Shown here piece after piece: positions 24,861-36,582 of a DNA stretch of 64,000 bases (positions within the stretch are counted from its first letter, which is position 1; every line of letters starts with the position of its first letter). The position numbers and the translations under genes are program-made. Location of the stretch: the NCBI RefSeq assembly GCF_964656455.1, contig NC_135716.1, positions 80,936,484 to 81,000,483 of the forward strand. Reading direction: 5' to 3'. Under the pieces are notes generated by a model, which searched no databases, was not told where the DNA came from, and was given only the letters and a program-made list of their open reading frames with translations. This DNA is from Halichoerus grypus. Its lineage: Eukaryota; Chordata; Mammalia; Carnivora; Phocidae.

Positions 24861-25224
24861 TAAATATAAGACAAAGACTAGAAAAAGAAGAACAATAAGA
24901 ACCTGAAGAAAGTAGAAGGAAAAAAAAAACTGGAGCAGCTATCAGTGAATTGAAAACAGGAAATTAACAGACACAATCAACAAAACCCAAAACTGGCTCT
25001 TTTAAAAGATCACAAAAATTGATAAACCACAAGTCAGGCTAGCCAAGAAAAAAAGAGAGGACACAAATTACAACTATCAGAAACTAAGGAGAAGTCATCA
25101 CTAATGTTCCCATGTACATTAAAAGGTTAATAAAATAATACTATAAACAATTCTGTTTGATAACTTAGATGAAATGAACCCAATTCCTTGAAAGACACAA
25201 TTGATCAAAACTCACACAAGGAGA
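24861..25224 (+). repeat. old1: ancient L1 ORF2, left part
   Basis: Old L1 ORF2 is readable around 'caaaactggctcttttaaaa', 'gataaaccacaagtcaggct' and 'ggacacaaattacaactatc'. It is interrupted at 25224 by L1B and resumes in register at 37420 after the duplicated acacaaggaga. This left part covers the region between the endonuclease and the reverse transcriptase. Confidence 0.87.
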
Positions 25225-25645
25225 GGTGGAAAGGGTTAAGATGGCAGAGGATCAGGGCTAACCTAAGCTTGCCTCCTCCCTTGAACACAGCTAAATAAAT
25301 ATCAAATCATTCTGAACACCCAAGAAATCAATTGGAAGTCTTAGAGAACAAAGCTGCACATCTATAAACAGAAAAAAATGACCCGTGAAAGGTAAGAACT
25401 GCAGAGAATTTATTCATGGGAGAAAAGAGCAATGGGTGATGCACAAGGAGGGAGCCTTGATCACAGAGGGAGTAGCAAGAGAGAATGAGAGAGAGAAAGA
25501 GTGGGGGTGGGGGGAAGAGTGTAAACATATGTAGAGGACTGCACAAGAAAACTGCTCCCCAAAATCATTGACTGGGGAAAAGGAGAGGGTTTCAATACTG
25601 CCAGTTTTTTTCCCACCAGTTTTTTATAAACACTGGAGCACAACA

Positions 25646-25812
25646 GGGATGCCTGGGTGACTCAGTCAGTAAGGGTCCTGGGATCCAGTCACACATCAGG
25701 CTCCTTGCTCAGTGAGGAGTCTGCTTCTCCCTCTCCCTCTGCCTGTTGCTTCCCCTGCTTGTGGTCTCTCTCTCTCACACACACACAAATAAATAAAATC
25801 TAAATAAATAAA
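25646..25812 (+). repeat. CAN SINE in the L1B 5'UTR, internally deleted
   Basis: The head ggatgcctgggtgactcagt runs straight into 'aagggtcctgggatccagtc', so about 30 bp of the tRNA-like region are missing. A CT/CA-rich middle and AAATAAAATC tail follow. Flanks aacactggagcacaaca (about 25629-25645) and aacagtggagcacagaa (about 25813-25829) are a mismatched duplication. Confidence 0.9.
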
Positions 25813-26295
25813 TAACAGTGGAGCACAGAATCTGAAGTTTCAGAGGTCAGCGCCATAGCCAGGGTTGCGCCTGGCAGTGTTCTTGTAGGGAAGTAGGGCA
25901 GAGCCCTGAGAGCAGCAGCACAGTCTGAGGATCCCCTGGATCGCACAGGGAAAAATGGTTCCATGCTTGGAGTACATCTGTCATTCAGAAAAGGAGAGGT
26001 AAAGAGTTTCCAGGATAAACAAAAACCCAAGGAGTTGGTAACCACTGAGCTAGCCCTGCAAGACATGTTAAATGAGACTCTTTGAGTGCGGGAAAAAAAA
26101 GACCAAAGCAACAAAAACTAGAGAGGAACAGACAACATCACCAGAAACACCAAATTTATAGGTAACACAATTGCACCAAATTCATATCTATCAAAAATCA
26201 CTCTGAACATAAATGCATTAAATGTTCCAATCAAAATACATACGGTATCAGATTGGATTAAAAAAAAACAAGACCCATTGATATGCTGCCTATAG

Positions 26296-26329
26296 GAGAC
26301 TCATTTTTTTTTTTTTTGAGACTCATTTT
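26296..26329. repeat. Duplicated 12-mer flanking a poly(T) run
   Basis: gagactcatttt occurs at 26296-26307 and again at 26318-26329, with only T residues between. Sister L1s have a single copy here. It looks like a tail-only retro-insertion or a small tandem duplication with T-slippage. Confidence 0.85.
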
Positions 26330-26604
26330 AGACCTAAAAACATCTGTAGATTGAAAGTGAGGAGATAGAGAACAATCTCTCATGCTAATGGATGCTAAAA
26401 GAAAGCCAGAGCAGCCATATGTATATCAAACAAACTAGATTTTAAGCCAAAGACTGTAATAAGAGATGAAGAAGGGCATTATATCATAATTAAGGGGTCT
26501 ATCTATCCATCAAGAAGATCTAACAATTATATAAATATTTATGCCTCTAACTTGGAAGCACCCAAATATATAAATCAATTAATAATAGACATAAAGAAAC
26601 TCGT

Positions 26605-28408
26605 GGGGGGGGGGGGGAACAAGATGGTGGAGGAGTAGGAGACCTGGATTTCATCTGGTCCAAGGAATTCAGCTGGATAGGGATCAAACCATTCTGAACA
26701 CCTACAAACTCAACAGGAGATTGAAGAAAAGAATAGCAACAACTCTCTGAACAGAAAAGCAACCACTTTCTGGAAGGTAGGATGTGCAGAGAAGTGAACC
26801 CCAGGCGATATTTGGGAGAATAGACGGTGGGGGAGGGGGCCTCCAACGGCCGCTTCTGGCAAGTGATAGAGCAGCAGAGCACAAAATCAGAATTTTTAGA
26901 AGTCTGCTCCGCTGAGAGATGTTGCTCCAGTGGCTTAAGGGGAGGGGGGGGGACCCTCGCTGGGACAGTGTGGTCTCAGGACCCTCAGGGTCACAGAAAG
27001 ACCGGGGGTGCCTGAGTGCAGCAGAGCTCCCAGGTATTGGAGCAGGGAAACCAGCTGCAGAGATGGAGCAGAGGCATGGGCTCTCAGCTCGGGGTGGCCA
27101 TAAACTGTGATCCGTGGCACAGTCGGGCCACTGCTCTTCCAGCAGGGACCCAACAAGCAACAGATCCGGGGAGACTCCCCTTCCTCCCCCCAGGGAGGAG
27201 TGGTGCGGGAGCGCACCACAGGGATCTGCTGGGTTTGGAGACTCCACATGGGGTCATGTGCCAGAGATAGAAACACTCGGTCACTGGCCGGGTGAGCATG
27301 GAGTACGGCTTGAGACCTGGGAGACGGGAGTGATTGACTGCTTTTCTCTGGGGGCACACTGAGGAGTGGGGCCCTGAGTTCTCGGCTCCTCCAGGTGGAG
27401 ATTGGGAGGCCACCATTTTCACTCTCGGCCTCCAAAGCTGTATGGAAAGCTTCCAGGGAACAAAAGCTCCAGAGAGCAAACCCCAGCAGATTACGTAGCC
27501 TGGACGCGGCAAGGGCGGAGCAATTCCGCCTCTGGCAAAGACATTTGGGAGCCATGGCAACAGGCCCCTCCCCCAGAAGATCAGCAAGAACAGCCAGCCA
27601 AGACCAAGTTTACTGATCAATAAGAACGGCAGAACTCCAGCGCTAGGGGAATACTGCAAATAGAATTCATGGCCTTTTTCCCATGATTCTTTAGTCTTTC
27701 AAAGTCAATTTTTTTTAACTCTTTTTTTTTTTAATTTTTCTTTTCCCCTTTTTCAACAACATCTTATCAATCCTTTTTTTAAAAAATATTTTTTATTTTT
27801 CATTTTTAGAGTCATATTCTATCCCTTTATAGTAGTTACCCTTATTTTTGGTATAAATATATAAGTTGTTCTCTTTTTAAAATTTTGAGATACAGTTACT
27901 TCTAACAGATCAAAATATACCCTAAATCTCTAGTGTATGGCTTTGTTCTAGTCTCCTGCCTGATCATATTCTCTCCTTTTTTTTTTTTTTTAAATCTTCT
28001 TCTTTCTTTTTTCAACCAACTTCTTATCTTATCAATTCCTTTTATAAAATCTTTTATAATTTTCATCTTAACGCTTATTTTTGTACCTATATAAGTTTTT
28101 CTTTCTTTAAAATTTTGGGAGGCACTTTCTTCTAACAAAAATATGCCCAAAATCTAGTGTGTGGCACTGATCTATGCACCAGCCTGATCATATTTGATCA
28201 TATTCTGTTTTCTTTGTTTTGTTTCATTTTTGTTTGTTTTTATCTTTTTCTTTTTCTTTTATTTTTTTTTTCATTTTCTTTTTCTTTCTTTCCCTTTCTT
28301 TTCCCCTGGTTTCAGGTCATTTCTGATTTGTTTAGTGTATATTTTCTGGGGACGTTATTACCCTGTTAGCATTTTGTTCTCTCGTTCATCTATTCTCCTC
28401 TGGACAAA
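26605..28408 (+). promoter_or_regulatory. L1C 5'UTR / internal promoter region
   Basis: The first 1.05 kb (to about 27650) is GC- and CpG-richer than any other part of the window. It contains G-runs (26604-26617, 26833-26840, 26941-26951) and an AAGATGGT YY1-like site at 26621. The remainder (27660-28380) is T-rich. In L1 this region drives sense transcription from an internal promoter. Three long overlapping antisense frames (26702-27247, 26935-27555, 27084-27659) are considered in the findings. Confidence 0.8.
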
Positions 28409-29299
28409 ATGACAAGACGGAAAAAAATCACCTCAACAAAAAGAACATGAGGCAGTACCGACTCCCAGGGACCTAATCAATATGGACATTAGTAAGATGT
28501 CAGAACTAGAGTTCAGAATGATGATTTTAAAGATACTAGCTGGGCTTGAAAAAAGCATGGAAGTTATTAGAGAAACCCTTTCTGGAGAAATAAAGAATTA
28601 AAATCTAACCAAGTCGAAATCAAAAAGGCTATTAATGAGGTGCAATCAAAAATGGAGGCTCTAACTGCAAGGATAAATGAGGCAGAAGAGAAAATCAGTG
28701 AGATAGAAGACCAAATGATGGAAAATAAAGAAGCTGAGAAAAAGAGAGATAAACAACTACTGGATCACGAGGGCAGAATTCGAGAGATAAGTGATACCAT
28801 AAGAAGAAACAACATTAGAATAATTGGAATCCCAGAAGAAGAAGGGGGGGGGGCAGAAGGTATATTGGAGCAAATTATAGCAGAGAACTTCCCGAATTTG
28901 GGGAAGGAAACAGGCATCAAATTCCAGAAGGCACAGAGAACCCCTCTCAAAATCAATAAAAATACATCAACACCCCGATATCTAATAGTAAAACTTACAA
29001 GTCTCAGAGACAAAGAGAAAATCCTGAAAGCAGCTTGGGACAAGAGATCTGTAATCTATAATGGTAGAAACATTAGATTGGCAACAGAGCTATCCACAGA
29101 GACCTGGCAGGCCAGAAAGGACTGGCATGACATATTCAGAGCACTAAATGAGAAAAATAGGCAGCCAAGAATACTATATCCAGGTAGGCTCTCATTGAAA
29201 ATGGAAAGGAGAGATAAAAAGCTTCCAGGACAAACAAAAACTAAAGGAATTTGCAAACATGTAACCAGCCCTACAAGAAATATTGAAAGGGGTCCTCTA
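28409..29299 (+). pseudogene. L1C ORF1 (L1 RNA-binding protein), broken
   Basis: The ATG at 28409 begins MTRRKKITSTKRT and hits TGA at 28448. The true N-terminal frame continues from 28482 (MDISKMSELEF), then shifts near 28595. From 28640 a 225-codon frame covers the end of the coiled coil, the RRM domain ('RNNIRIIGIPEEEGGG', 'ENFPNLGKETGIKFQKAQRT') and the C-terminal domain ('STETWQARKDWHDIFRAL', 'RQPRILYPGRLSL'). A 1-base insertion near 29210 throws the last ~30 codons out of frame; the normal stop would be near 29297. Family length is about 300 residues. Confidence 0.92.
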
Positions 29300-29381
29300 A
29301 GCAAAGAGAGGGCCTAAAAGCAACATAGACCAGAAAGGAACAGAGACAATATACAGTAACAGTCACCTTATAGGCAATACA

Positions 29382-32300
29382 ATGGCACTAAATTCATATC
29401 TTTCAATAGTTACCCTGAATGTAAATGGGCTAAATGCCCCAATCAAAAGAAACAGGGTATCAGATTGGATAAAAAAACAAGACCCATCAATATGCTGTCT
29501 GCAAGAGACTCATTTTAGACCCAAAGACACCCCCAGATTTAAAGTGAAGGGGTGGAAAACGATTTCCCATGCTCATGGACACCAAAAGAAAGCTGACGTG
29601 GCAATCCTTATATCAGACAAATTAGATTTTAAACCAAAGACTGTAATAAGAGATGAGGAAGGACACTATATCCTACTTAAAGGGTCTATCCAAAAAGAAG
29701 ATCTAACAATTGTAAATATCTATGCCCCTAACATGAGAGAAGCCAATTATATAAGCCAATTAAGAACAAAAGCAAAGAAACACACTGACAACAATACAAT
29801 AATAGTGGGGGACTTTAACACCCCCCTCACTGAAATGGACAGATCATCTAAGCAAAAGATCAACAAGGAAATAAAGACTTTAAATGACACACTGGACCAA
29901 ACGGACTTCACAGATATATTCAGAACATTCCATCCCAAAGCAACAGAATACACATTCTTCTCTAGTACCCATTGAACATTCTCCAGAATAGATCACATCC
30001 TAGGTCACAAATCAGGTCTCAACTGTTACCAAAAGATTGGGATCATTCCCTGCATATTTTCAGATCACAATGCTTTGAAACTAGAACTCAATCACAAGAG
30101 GAAAGTTGGAAAGAACTCAAGTGCATGGAGGCTAGAGAACATCCTAGTAAATAATGAATGGGTCAACCAGGAAATTAAAGAAGAATTTAAAAAATTCATG
30201 GAAACCAATGAAAATGAAAACACAACTGTTCAAAATCTTTGGGATGCAGCAAAGGCAGTCCTAAGAGAAAAGTATATAGCAATACAAGCCTTTCTCAAGA
30301 AACAAGAAAGGTCTCAAATACACAACCTAACCCTACACCTAAAGGAGCTGGAGAAAGAACAGCAAATAAAGCCTAAACCCAGCAGGAGAAGAGAAATAAT
30401 AAAGATCAGAGCAGAAATCAATGAAATAGAAACCAAAAGAACAGTAGAACAGATCAATGAAACTAGGAGCTGGTTCTTTCAAAGAATTAACAAAGCTGAT
30501 AAACCCCTGGCCAGACTTATCAAAAAGAAAAGAGAAATGACCCACATAAACAAAATCATGAATGAAAGAGGAGAGATCACAACCAACACCAAAGAAATAC
30601 AAACAATTATGAGAACATATTATGAGCAACTCTATGGCAGCAAATTAGATAATCTGGAAGAAATGGATGCATTCCTAGAGATGTATCAACTACCAAAACT
30701 GAACCAGGAAGAAATAGAAAACCTGAACAGACCTATAACCACTAAGGAAATTGAAGCAGTCATCAAAAGTCTCCCAACAAAGAAAAGCCCAGGGCCAGAT
30801 GGCTTCCCAGGGGAATTCTACCAAATGTTTAAGAAGACTTAATACCTATTCTTCTGAAACTGTTCCAAAAAATAGAAATGGAAGGAAAACTTCAAACCCG
30901 TTTTATGAGGCCACCATTACCTTGATCCCAAAACCAGACAAAGACCCCATCAAAAAGGAGAATTACAGACCAATATCCTTGATGAACATGGATGCAAAAA
31001 TTCTCACCAAAATACTAACCAATAGGATCCAACAGTACATTAAAAGGATTATTCACCACGACCAAGTGGGATTTATTCCTGGGCTGCAAGGTTGGTTCAA
31101 CATCCACAAAACAATGTGATACAATACATTAACAAAAGAAAGAACAAGAACCATATGATCCTCTCAATAGATGCAAAAAAAGCATTTGACAAAGCACAGC
31201 ACCCTTTCTTGATCAAAACTCTTCAGAGTATAGGGATAGAGGGTACCTACCTCAATATCATAAAAGCCATCTATGAAAAACCCACAGCGAATATCATTCT
31301 CAATGGGGAAAAACTGAGAGCTTTCCCCGAAGGTCAGGAATGTGGCAAGGATGTCCACTATCACCACTGCTATTCAACATAGTATTAGAAGTCCTAGCCA
31401 CAGCAATCAGACAACAAAAAGAAATAAAAGGCATCCAAATCGGCAAAGAAGAAGTCAAACTCTCACTCTTTGCAGATGATATGATACTTTATGTGGAAAA
31501 CCCAAAAGACTCCACCCCGAAACTGCTAGAGCTCATACAGGAATTCAGTAAAGTGGCAGGATATAAAATCAATGCACAGAAATAAGTGGCATTCCTATAC
31601 ACCAATAACAAGACAGAAGAAAGAGAAATTAAGGAGTCAATCCCATTTACAATTGCACCCAAAACCAGAAGATACCTAGGAATAAATCTAACCAAAGAGG
31701 CAAAGAATCTGTACTCAGAAAACTATAAAATACTCAGGAAAGAAATTGAGGAAGACACAAAGAAACGGAAAAACGTTCCATGCTCATGGATTGGAAGAAC
31801 AAATATTGTGAAGATGTCAATGCTACTTAGAGCAATCTACACATTCAATGCAATTCCCATCAAAATACCATCTACTTTTTTCAAAGAATTGGAACAAATA
31901 ATCCTAAAATTTGTATGGAACCAGAAAAGACCCCGAATAGCCAGAGGAATGTTGAAAAAAAAAAGCAAAGCTGGTGGCATCACAATTCTGGACTTCAAAC
32001 TCTATTACAAAGCTGTCATCATCAAGACAGTATGGTACTGGCACAAAAACAGACACATAGATCAATGCAACAGAATAGAGAGCCCAGAAATGGACCCTCA
32101 ACTCTATGGTCAGCTAATCTTCGACAAAGCAGGAAAGAATGTCCAATGGAAAAAAGACAGTCTCTTCAACAAATGGTGTTGGGAAAATTGGACAGCCACA
32201 TGCAGAAGAATGAAACTGGACCATTTCCTTACACCACACACAATAATAGACTCAAAATGGTTGAAAGACCTCAATGTGAGACAGGAGTCCATCAAAATCC

Positions 32301-33222
32301 TAAAAGAGAACACAGGCAGCAACCTCTTTGACCTCAGCTGCAGCAACTTCTTCCTAGAAACATCACCAAAGGCAAGGGAAGCAAGGGTAAAAATAAACTA
32401 TTGGGAATTCATCCAGATAAAGAGCTTTTGCAGAGCAAAAGAAATAGTCAACAAAACCAAAAGACAACTGACAGAATGGGAGAAGATATTTGCAAATGAC
32501 GTATCAGATAAAGGTCTAGTATCCAAAATTTATAAAGAACTTATGAAACTCAACACCCAAAGAACAAATGATCCAATCAAGAAATGGGCAAAAGACATGA
32601 ACAGACATTTTTCCAAAGAAGACATCCAAATGGCCAATAGACACATGCAAAAGTGCTCAACATCACTCGGCATCAGGGAAATCCAAATCAAAACCTCAAT
32701 GAGATATCACCTCACACCAGTCAGAATGGCTAAAATTAACAAGTCAGGAAACAACAGATGTTGGCGGGGATGCGGAGAAAGGGGAACCCTCCTACACCGT
32801 TGGTGGGAATGCAAGCTGGTGCAACCACTCTGGAAAACAGTATGGAGGTTCCTCCAAAAGTTGAAAATAGAGCTACCATATGATCCAGCAATTGCACTAC
32901 TGGGTATTTACCCCAAAGATACAAATGTAGGGATCCAAAGGGGTACGTGCACCCCAATGTTTATAGCAGCAATGTCCACAATAGCCAAACTGTGGAAAGA
33001 GCCAAGATATCCATCGACACAGTGTGGAAACAGCCAAGATGTCCATCAACAGACAAATGGATAAAGAAGATGTTGTATATATATACAATGGAATATTATG
33101 CAGCCATCAAAAGGAATGAATTCTTGCCATTTGCAACAACGTGGATGGAACTGGAGGGTGTTATGTTGAGCAAAATAAGTCAATCAGAGAAAGACATGTA
33201 TCATATGACCTCACTGATATGA
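29382..33222 (+). pseudogene. L1C ORF2 (endonuclease/reverse transcriptase), seven lesions
   Basis: ORF2 starts MALNSYLSIVTLNVNGLN at 29382. The endonuclease is clear: 'CCLQETHFRPKDTPRFK', 'TIVNIYAPN', 'GDFNTPLTEMDRS'. It carries an in-frame TGA at 29973 and then reads on in the same frame to about 30832. One-base deletions near 30832, 30886 and 31327 and a 4-base loss near 31117 break the RT front. The RT core is intact from 31340: '[18 protein letters not shown]', catalytic FADD at 31469-31480. A TAA replaces a Ser codon at 31583. A 492-codon frame (31586-33064) then holds the C-terminal region with the C-x3-C-x7-H-x4-C motif ([18 protein letters not shown]). A 32-bp tandem duplication at 32991-33054 shifts the last frame. 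Confidence 0.95.
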
Positions 33223-33685
33223 GGAATTCTTAATCGCAGGAAACAAACTGAGGGTTGCTGGAGTGGGTGTTGGTGGGAGGGATGGGGTGGCTGGGTGATA
33301 GACATTGGGGAGGGTATGTGCTATGGTGAGTGCTGTGAATTGTGCAAGACTGTTGAATCACAGATCTGTGCCTCTTAAACAAATAATACATTATATGTTA
33401 AAAAAAAGAAGAAGAAGAAGAAGATAGCAGGAGGGGAAGAATGAAGGGGGGGAAATCGGAGGAGGAGATGAACCATGAGAGACGATGGACTCTGAAAAAC
33501 AAACTGAGGGTTCTAGAGGGGAGGGGAGTGGGAGGATGGGTTAGCCTGGTGATGGTTATTAAAGAGGGCACATTCTGCATGGAGCACTGGATGTTATATG
33601 CAAACAATGAATCATGGAACACTACATCAAAAACTAATGATGTAATGTATGGTGATTAACATAACATAATAATTAAAAAAGAAAG
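33223..33685 (+). other. L1C 3'UTR with GAA microsatellite
   Basis: The 3'UTR has two blocks separated by a GAA run (about 33404-33424). The first (33223-33400) is a 'gagggttgctggagtgggtg' type block ending in 'acattatatgttaaaa'; the second (33425-33680) contains 'gagggttctagaggggaggg' and 'atgatgtaatgtatggtgat' and ends in AATAATTAAAAAAG. The second block is shared with L1F (55148-55440, minus strand). Confidence 0.85.
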
Positions 33686-35154
33686 AAAGAAACTCATCGG
33701 TAATAATCCAAAAATAGTAGGGGACTTTAACACCCCACTCACAGCAATGGACACATCATCTAAGCAGAAGAGCAACAAGAAAACAGTGGCTTTGAATGAC
33801 ACACTGGACCGGATAGACCTAACAGATATATTCAGAGCATTTCATCTAAAGCAGCAGAACACACATTTTTTTTCAAGTTCACATGGAACATCCTCCAGAA
33901 TAGATCACATACTGGGTCACAAATCATCCCTCAACAAGTAAAAAAAGACTGAGATCATACCATGCATATTTTCAGACCACAACACTATGAAACTTGAAGT
34001 CAACCACAAGAAAAAATTTGGAAAGACCTCAAATACATGGAGGTAAAAGAGCATCCTACTAAAGAATGAATGGGTTAACCAGGAAATTAAAGATGAAATT
34101 TAAAAGTACGTTGAAGCAAATGAAAATGAGAACACATCCATTCAGAACCTTTGGGATGTATCAAAGGTGGTTCTAAAAGGGAAGGATATTGCAATACAGG
34201 CCTACCTCAAGAAGCAAGAAAAGTTTCAAATATAAAACCTAACCTTACACCTAAAGGAGCTAGAAAAGGAACAGCAAATAAAGCCTAAATCCAACAAAAG
34301 AGAAATAATAAAGATTAGAGCAGGAATCGATGATATAGAAACAACAACGAAACGGTAGAACAGACCAACAAAACCAAGACCTGGTTCTTTGAAAGAATTT
34401 CTAAAATTGATAAACCCTTAGCCAGACTTCTCAAGAAGAAAAGAGAAAGGACCCAAATAGATAAAATCACAAATGAAAGGGGAGAGATCACAACCAACAC
34501 CACAGAAAAACAATTAGAGTACTATGAAAAATTATATGCCAACAAATTAGGCAATCTGGAAAAAAATGGTTAAATTACTAGACAATACAAACTAGCAAAA
34601 TTGAAACATGAAGAAACAGAAAATTTGAACAGACCCATAACCAGCAAAGAAATTGAAACAGTAATAAAAAATCTCCCAACAAACAAAAGTCCAGGGCCAG
34701 ATGGCTTCCCAGGGGATTTTTACCAGACATTTAAAGAACAGTTAATACCCATTCCTCTCAAACTTCTAAAAAATAAAAATGGAAGGAAAACTTCCAAACT
34801 CATTCTACGAGGCTAGCATGACCTTGATTCCAAAACCAAAGGCCCCACTAAAAAGAATTACAGACCAATATCCTTAAGGAAAATGGATGCAAAAATTGTC
34901 ACCAAGATACTAGCAAAATGAATTTGACAGTACATTCAAAGAATTATTCGCCACAATCAAGTGGAATTTATTCCTGGGCTGCAGGGGTGGTGCAATATTC
35001 ACAAATCCATCAACATGATACACCACATTGATAAAAGAAAGGATAGTAACAATATGATCCTGTCAATAGATGCAGAAAAAGCATTTGACAAAATACAGCA
35101 TCCTTTCTTGATAAAAACCTTCAACAAAGTATGATAGATGGAACATACCTCAAC

Positions 35155-36582
35155 ATCATAAAGGCCACATACAAAAGACCCACAGCTAATATCATCCTCA
35201 ATGGGGAAAAACTGAGAGCCTTCCCCTATGGTCAGAAACAACACAAGGATGTTCACTCTCACCATTACTATTTAACATAGTACTGAAGTCCTAGCCTCAG
35301 CAATCAGACAACAAAAAGAAATAAAAGGCATCCCAGTCATCAAGGAAGAAGGCAAACCCACATTTCACAGACAACATGATATTCTATGTAGAAAACCCAA
35401 AAGACTCCACCAAAAAATTGCTATAACTAATACATGAATTCAGCAAAGTCATAGGATATAAAGTCAATATACAGAAATCTGTTGCATGTCTATACAACAA
35501 TAACAAAGCAGCAGAAAAAGAAATCAAGGAATTAATCCCATTTGCAATTGCACCAAAAACAATAAGATACCTAGGAAAGAACCTAACCAAAGAGGTAAAA
35601 GATCTGTGCTCTGAAAACTATAAAACACTGATGAAAGAAATTGATTGAAGAGGACACAAAGAAATGGAAAAACCTTCCATACTCATGGACTGGAAGAACA
35701 AATATTGTTAAAATGTCGATGCTACCCAAAGCAATCGCCACATTTAATGTAATCCCTATCAAAATACCACCAGCATTTTTCACAGAGCTGAAACAAACAA
35801 TCCTAAAATTTGTATGGAACCACAAAAGAGCCTGAATAGCCAAAGCAATCTTCAATCTTGAAAAAGAAAAGCAAAGCTGGAGGCATCACAATTCTGGACT
35901 TCAAGCTATATTTCAAAGCTGTATTCATCAAGACTGTATGGCACTGGAACAAAAACAGACACATAGAACAATGGGACAGAATAGAAAACCCAGAAATGGA
36001 CCTTCAGCTCGATGGTCAACCAATCTTCAACAAGGCAGGAAAGAATATCCAATGGAAAAGAGTCTCTTCAACAAGTGGTGTTAGGAAAACTGGACAGCAA
36101 CATGCAGAAAAATGAAACTGGACCACTTTGCTACACCATACACTAAAAATAAATTCAAAATGGATGAAAGACAGGAAACCATCAAAATCCTAGAGGAGAA
36201 CACAGGCAGCAACCTCTTTGATCTTGGCCGCAGCAAGGTCTTATTAGACACATTTCTGGAGGCAAGGGAAACAAAAGCAAAAGTGAACTACTGGGACTTC
36301 AAGATAAAAAGCTTCTGCACAGCAAACAATCAACAAAACTAAAAGGCAGCCTATGGAATGGGAGAAGATATTTGCAAATGGCAAATCTGATAAAGGGTTA
36401 GTATCCAAAATCTATAAAGAACTTACCAAAGTGAACACCCAAAAAACAAATAGTCCAGTTAAGAAATGGGCAGAAGACATGAATACACACTTTTCCAAAG
36501 AAGACATCCAGATGGTTAACAGACACATGAAAAGATGCTCAACATCACTCATCAGGGAAATACAAATCAAAACCACAATGAG
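35155..36582 (+). repeat. Inverted-duplication arm 1 (within L1B ORF2)
   Basis: This part of L1B ORF2 is present again on the minus strand at 51543-52970. Positions map by the rule plus + minus = 88125 along the whole length, so there is no net indel. All stretches compared base by base agree, including private deletions, except one difference near 36559/51566. Six open frames give the same peptides from both arms apart from that residue and their ends. Confidence 0.95.

Larger units (their letters stand above)
26605..33685 (+). mobile_element. L1C: younger full-length L1 inserted in L1B
   Basis: About 7.1 kb, starting with a run of G then aacaagatggtggaggagta, the typical 5' end of the younger caniform L1 type, and ending aataattaaaaaagaaag. 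It is bounded by aaagaaactcgt (26593-26604) and aaagaaactcat (33686-33697). L1B ORF2 reads across the site. It has a GC-rich 5'UTR, ORF1 (28409-29299), ORF2 (29382-33222) and a two-part 3'UTR with a GAA microsatellite. It is the best preserved L1 in the window, but both ORFs are interrupted. Confidence 0.96.

Noticed and set aside
26702..27659. Three antisense frames in the L1C 5'UTR as cellular genes
   Set aside because: They lie wholly within a repeat 5'UTR and overlap one another. I kept them only as a possible ORF0-like finding.
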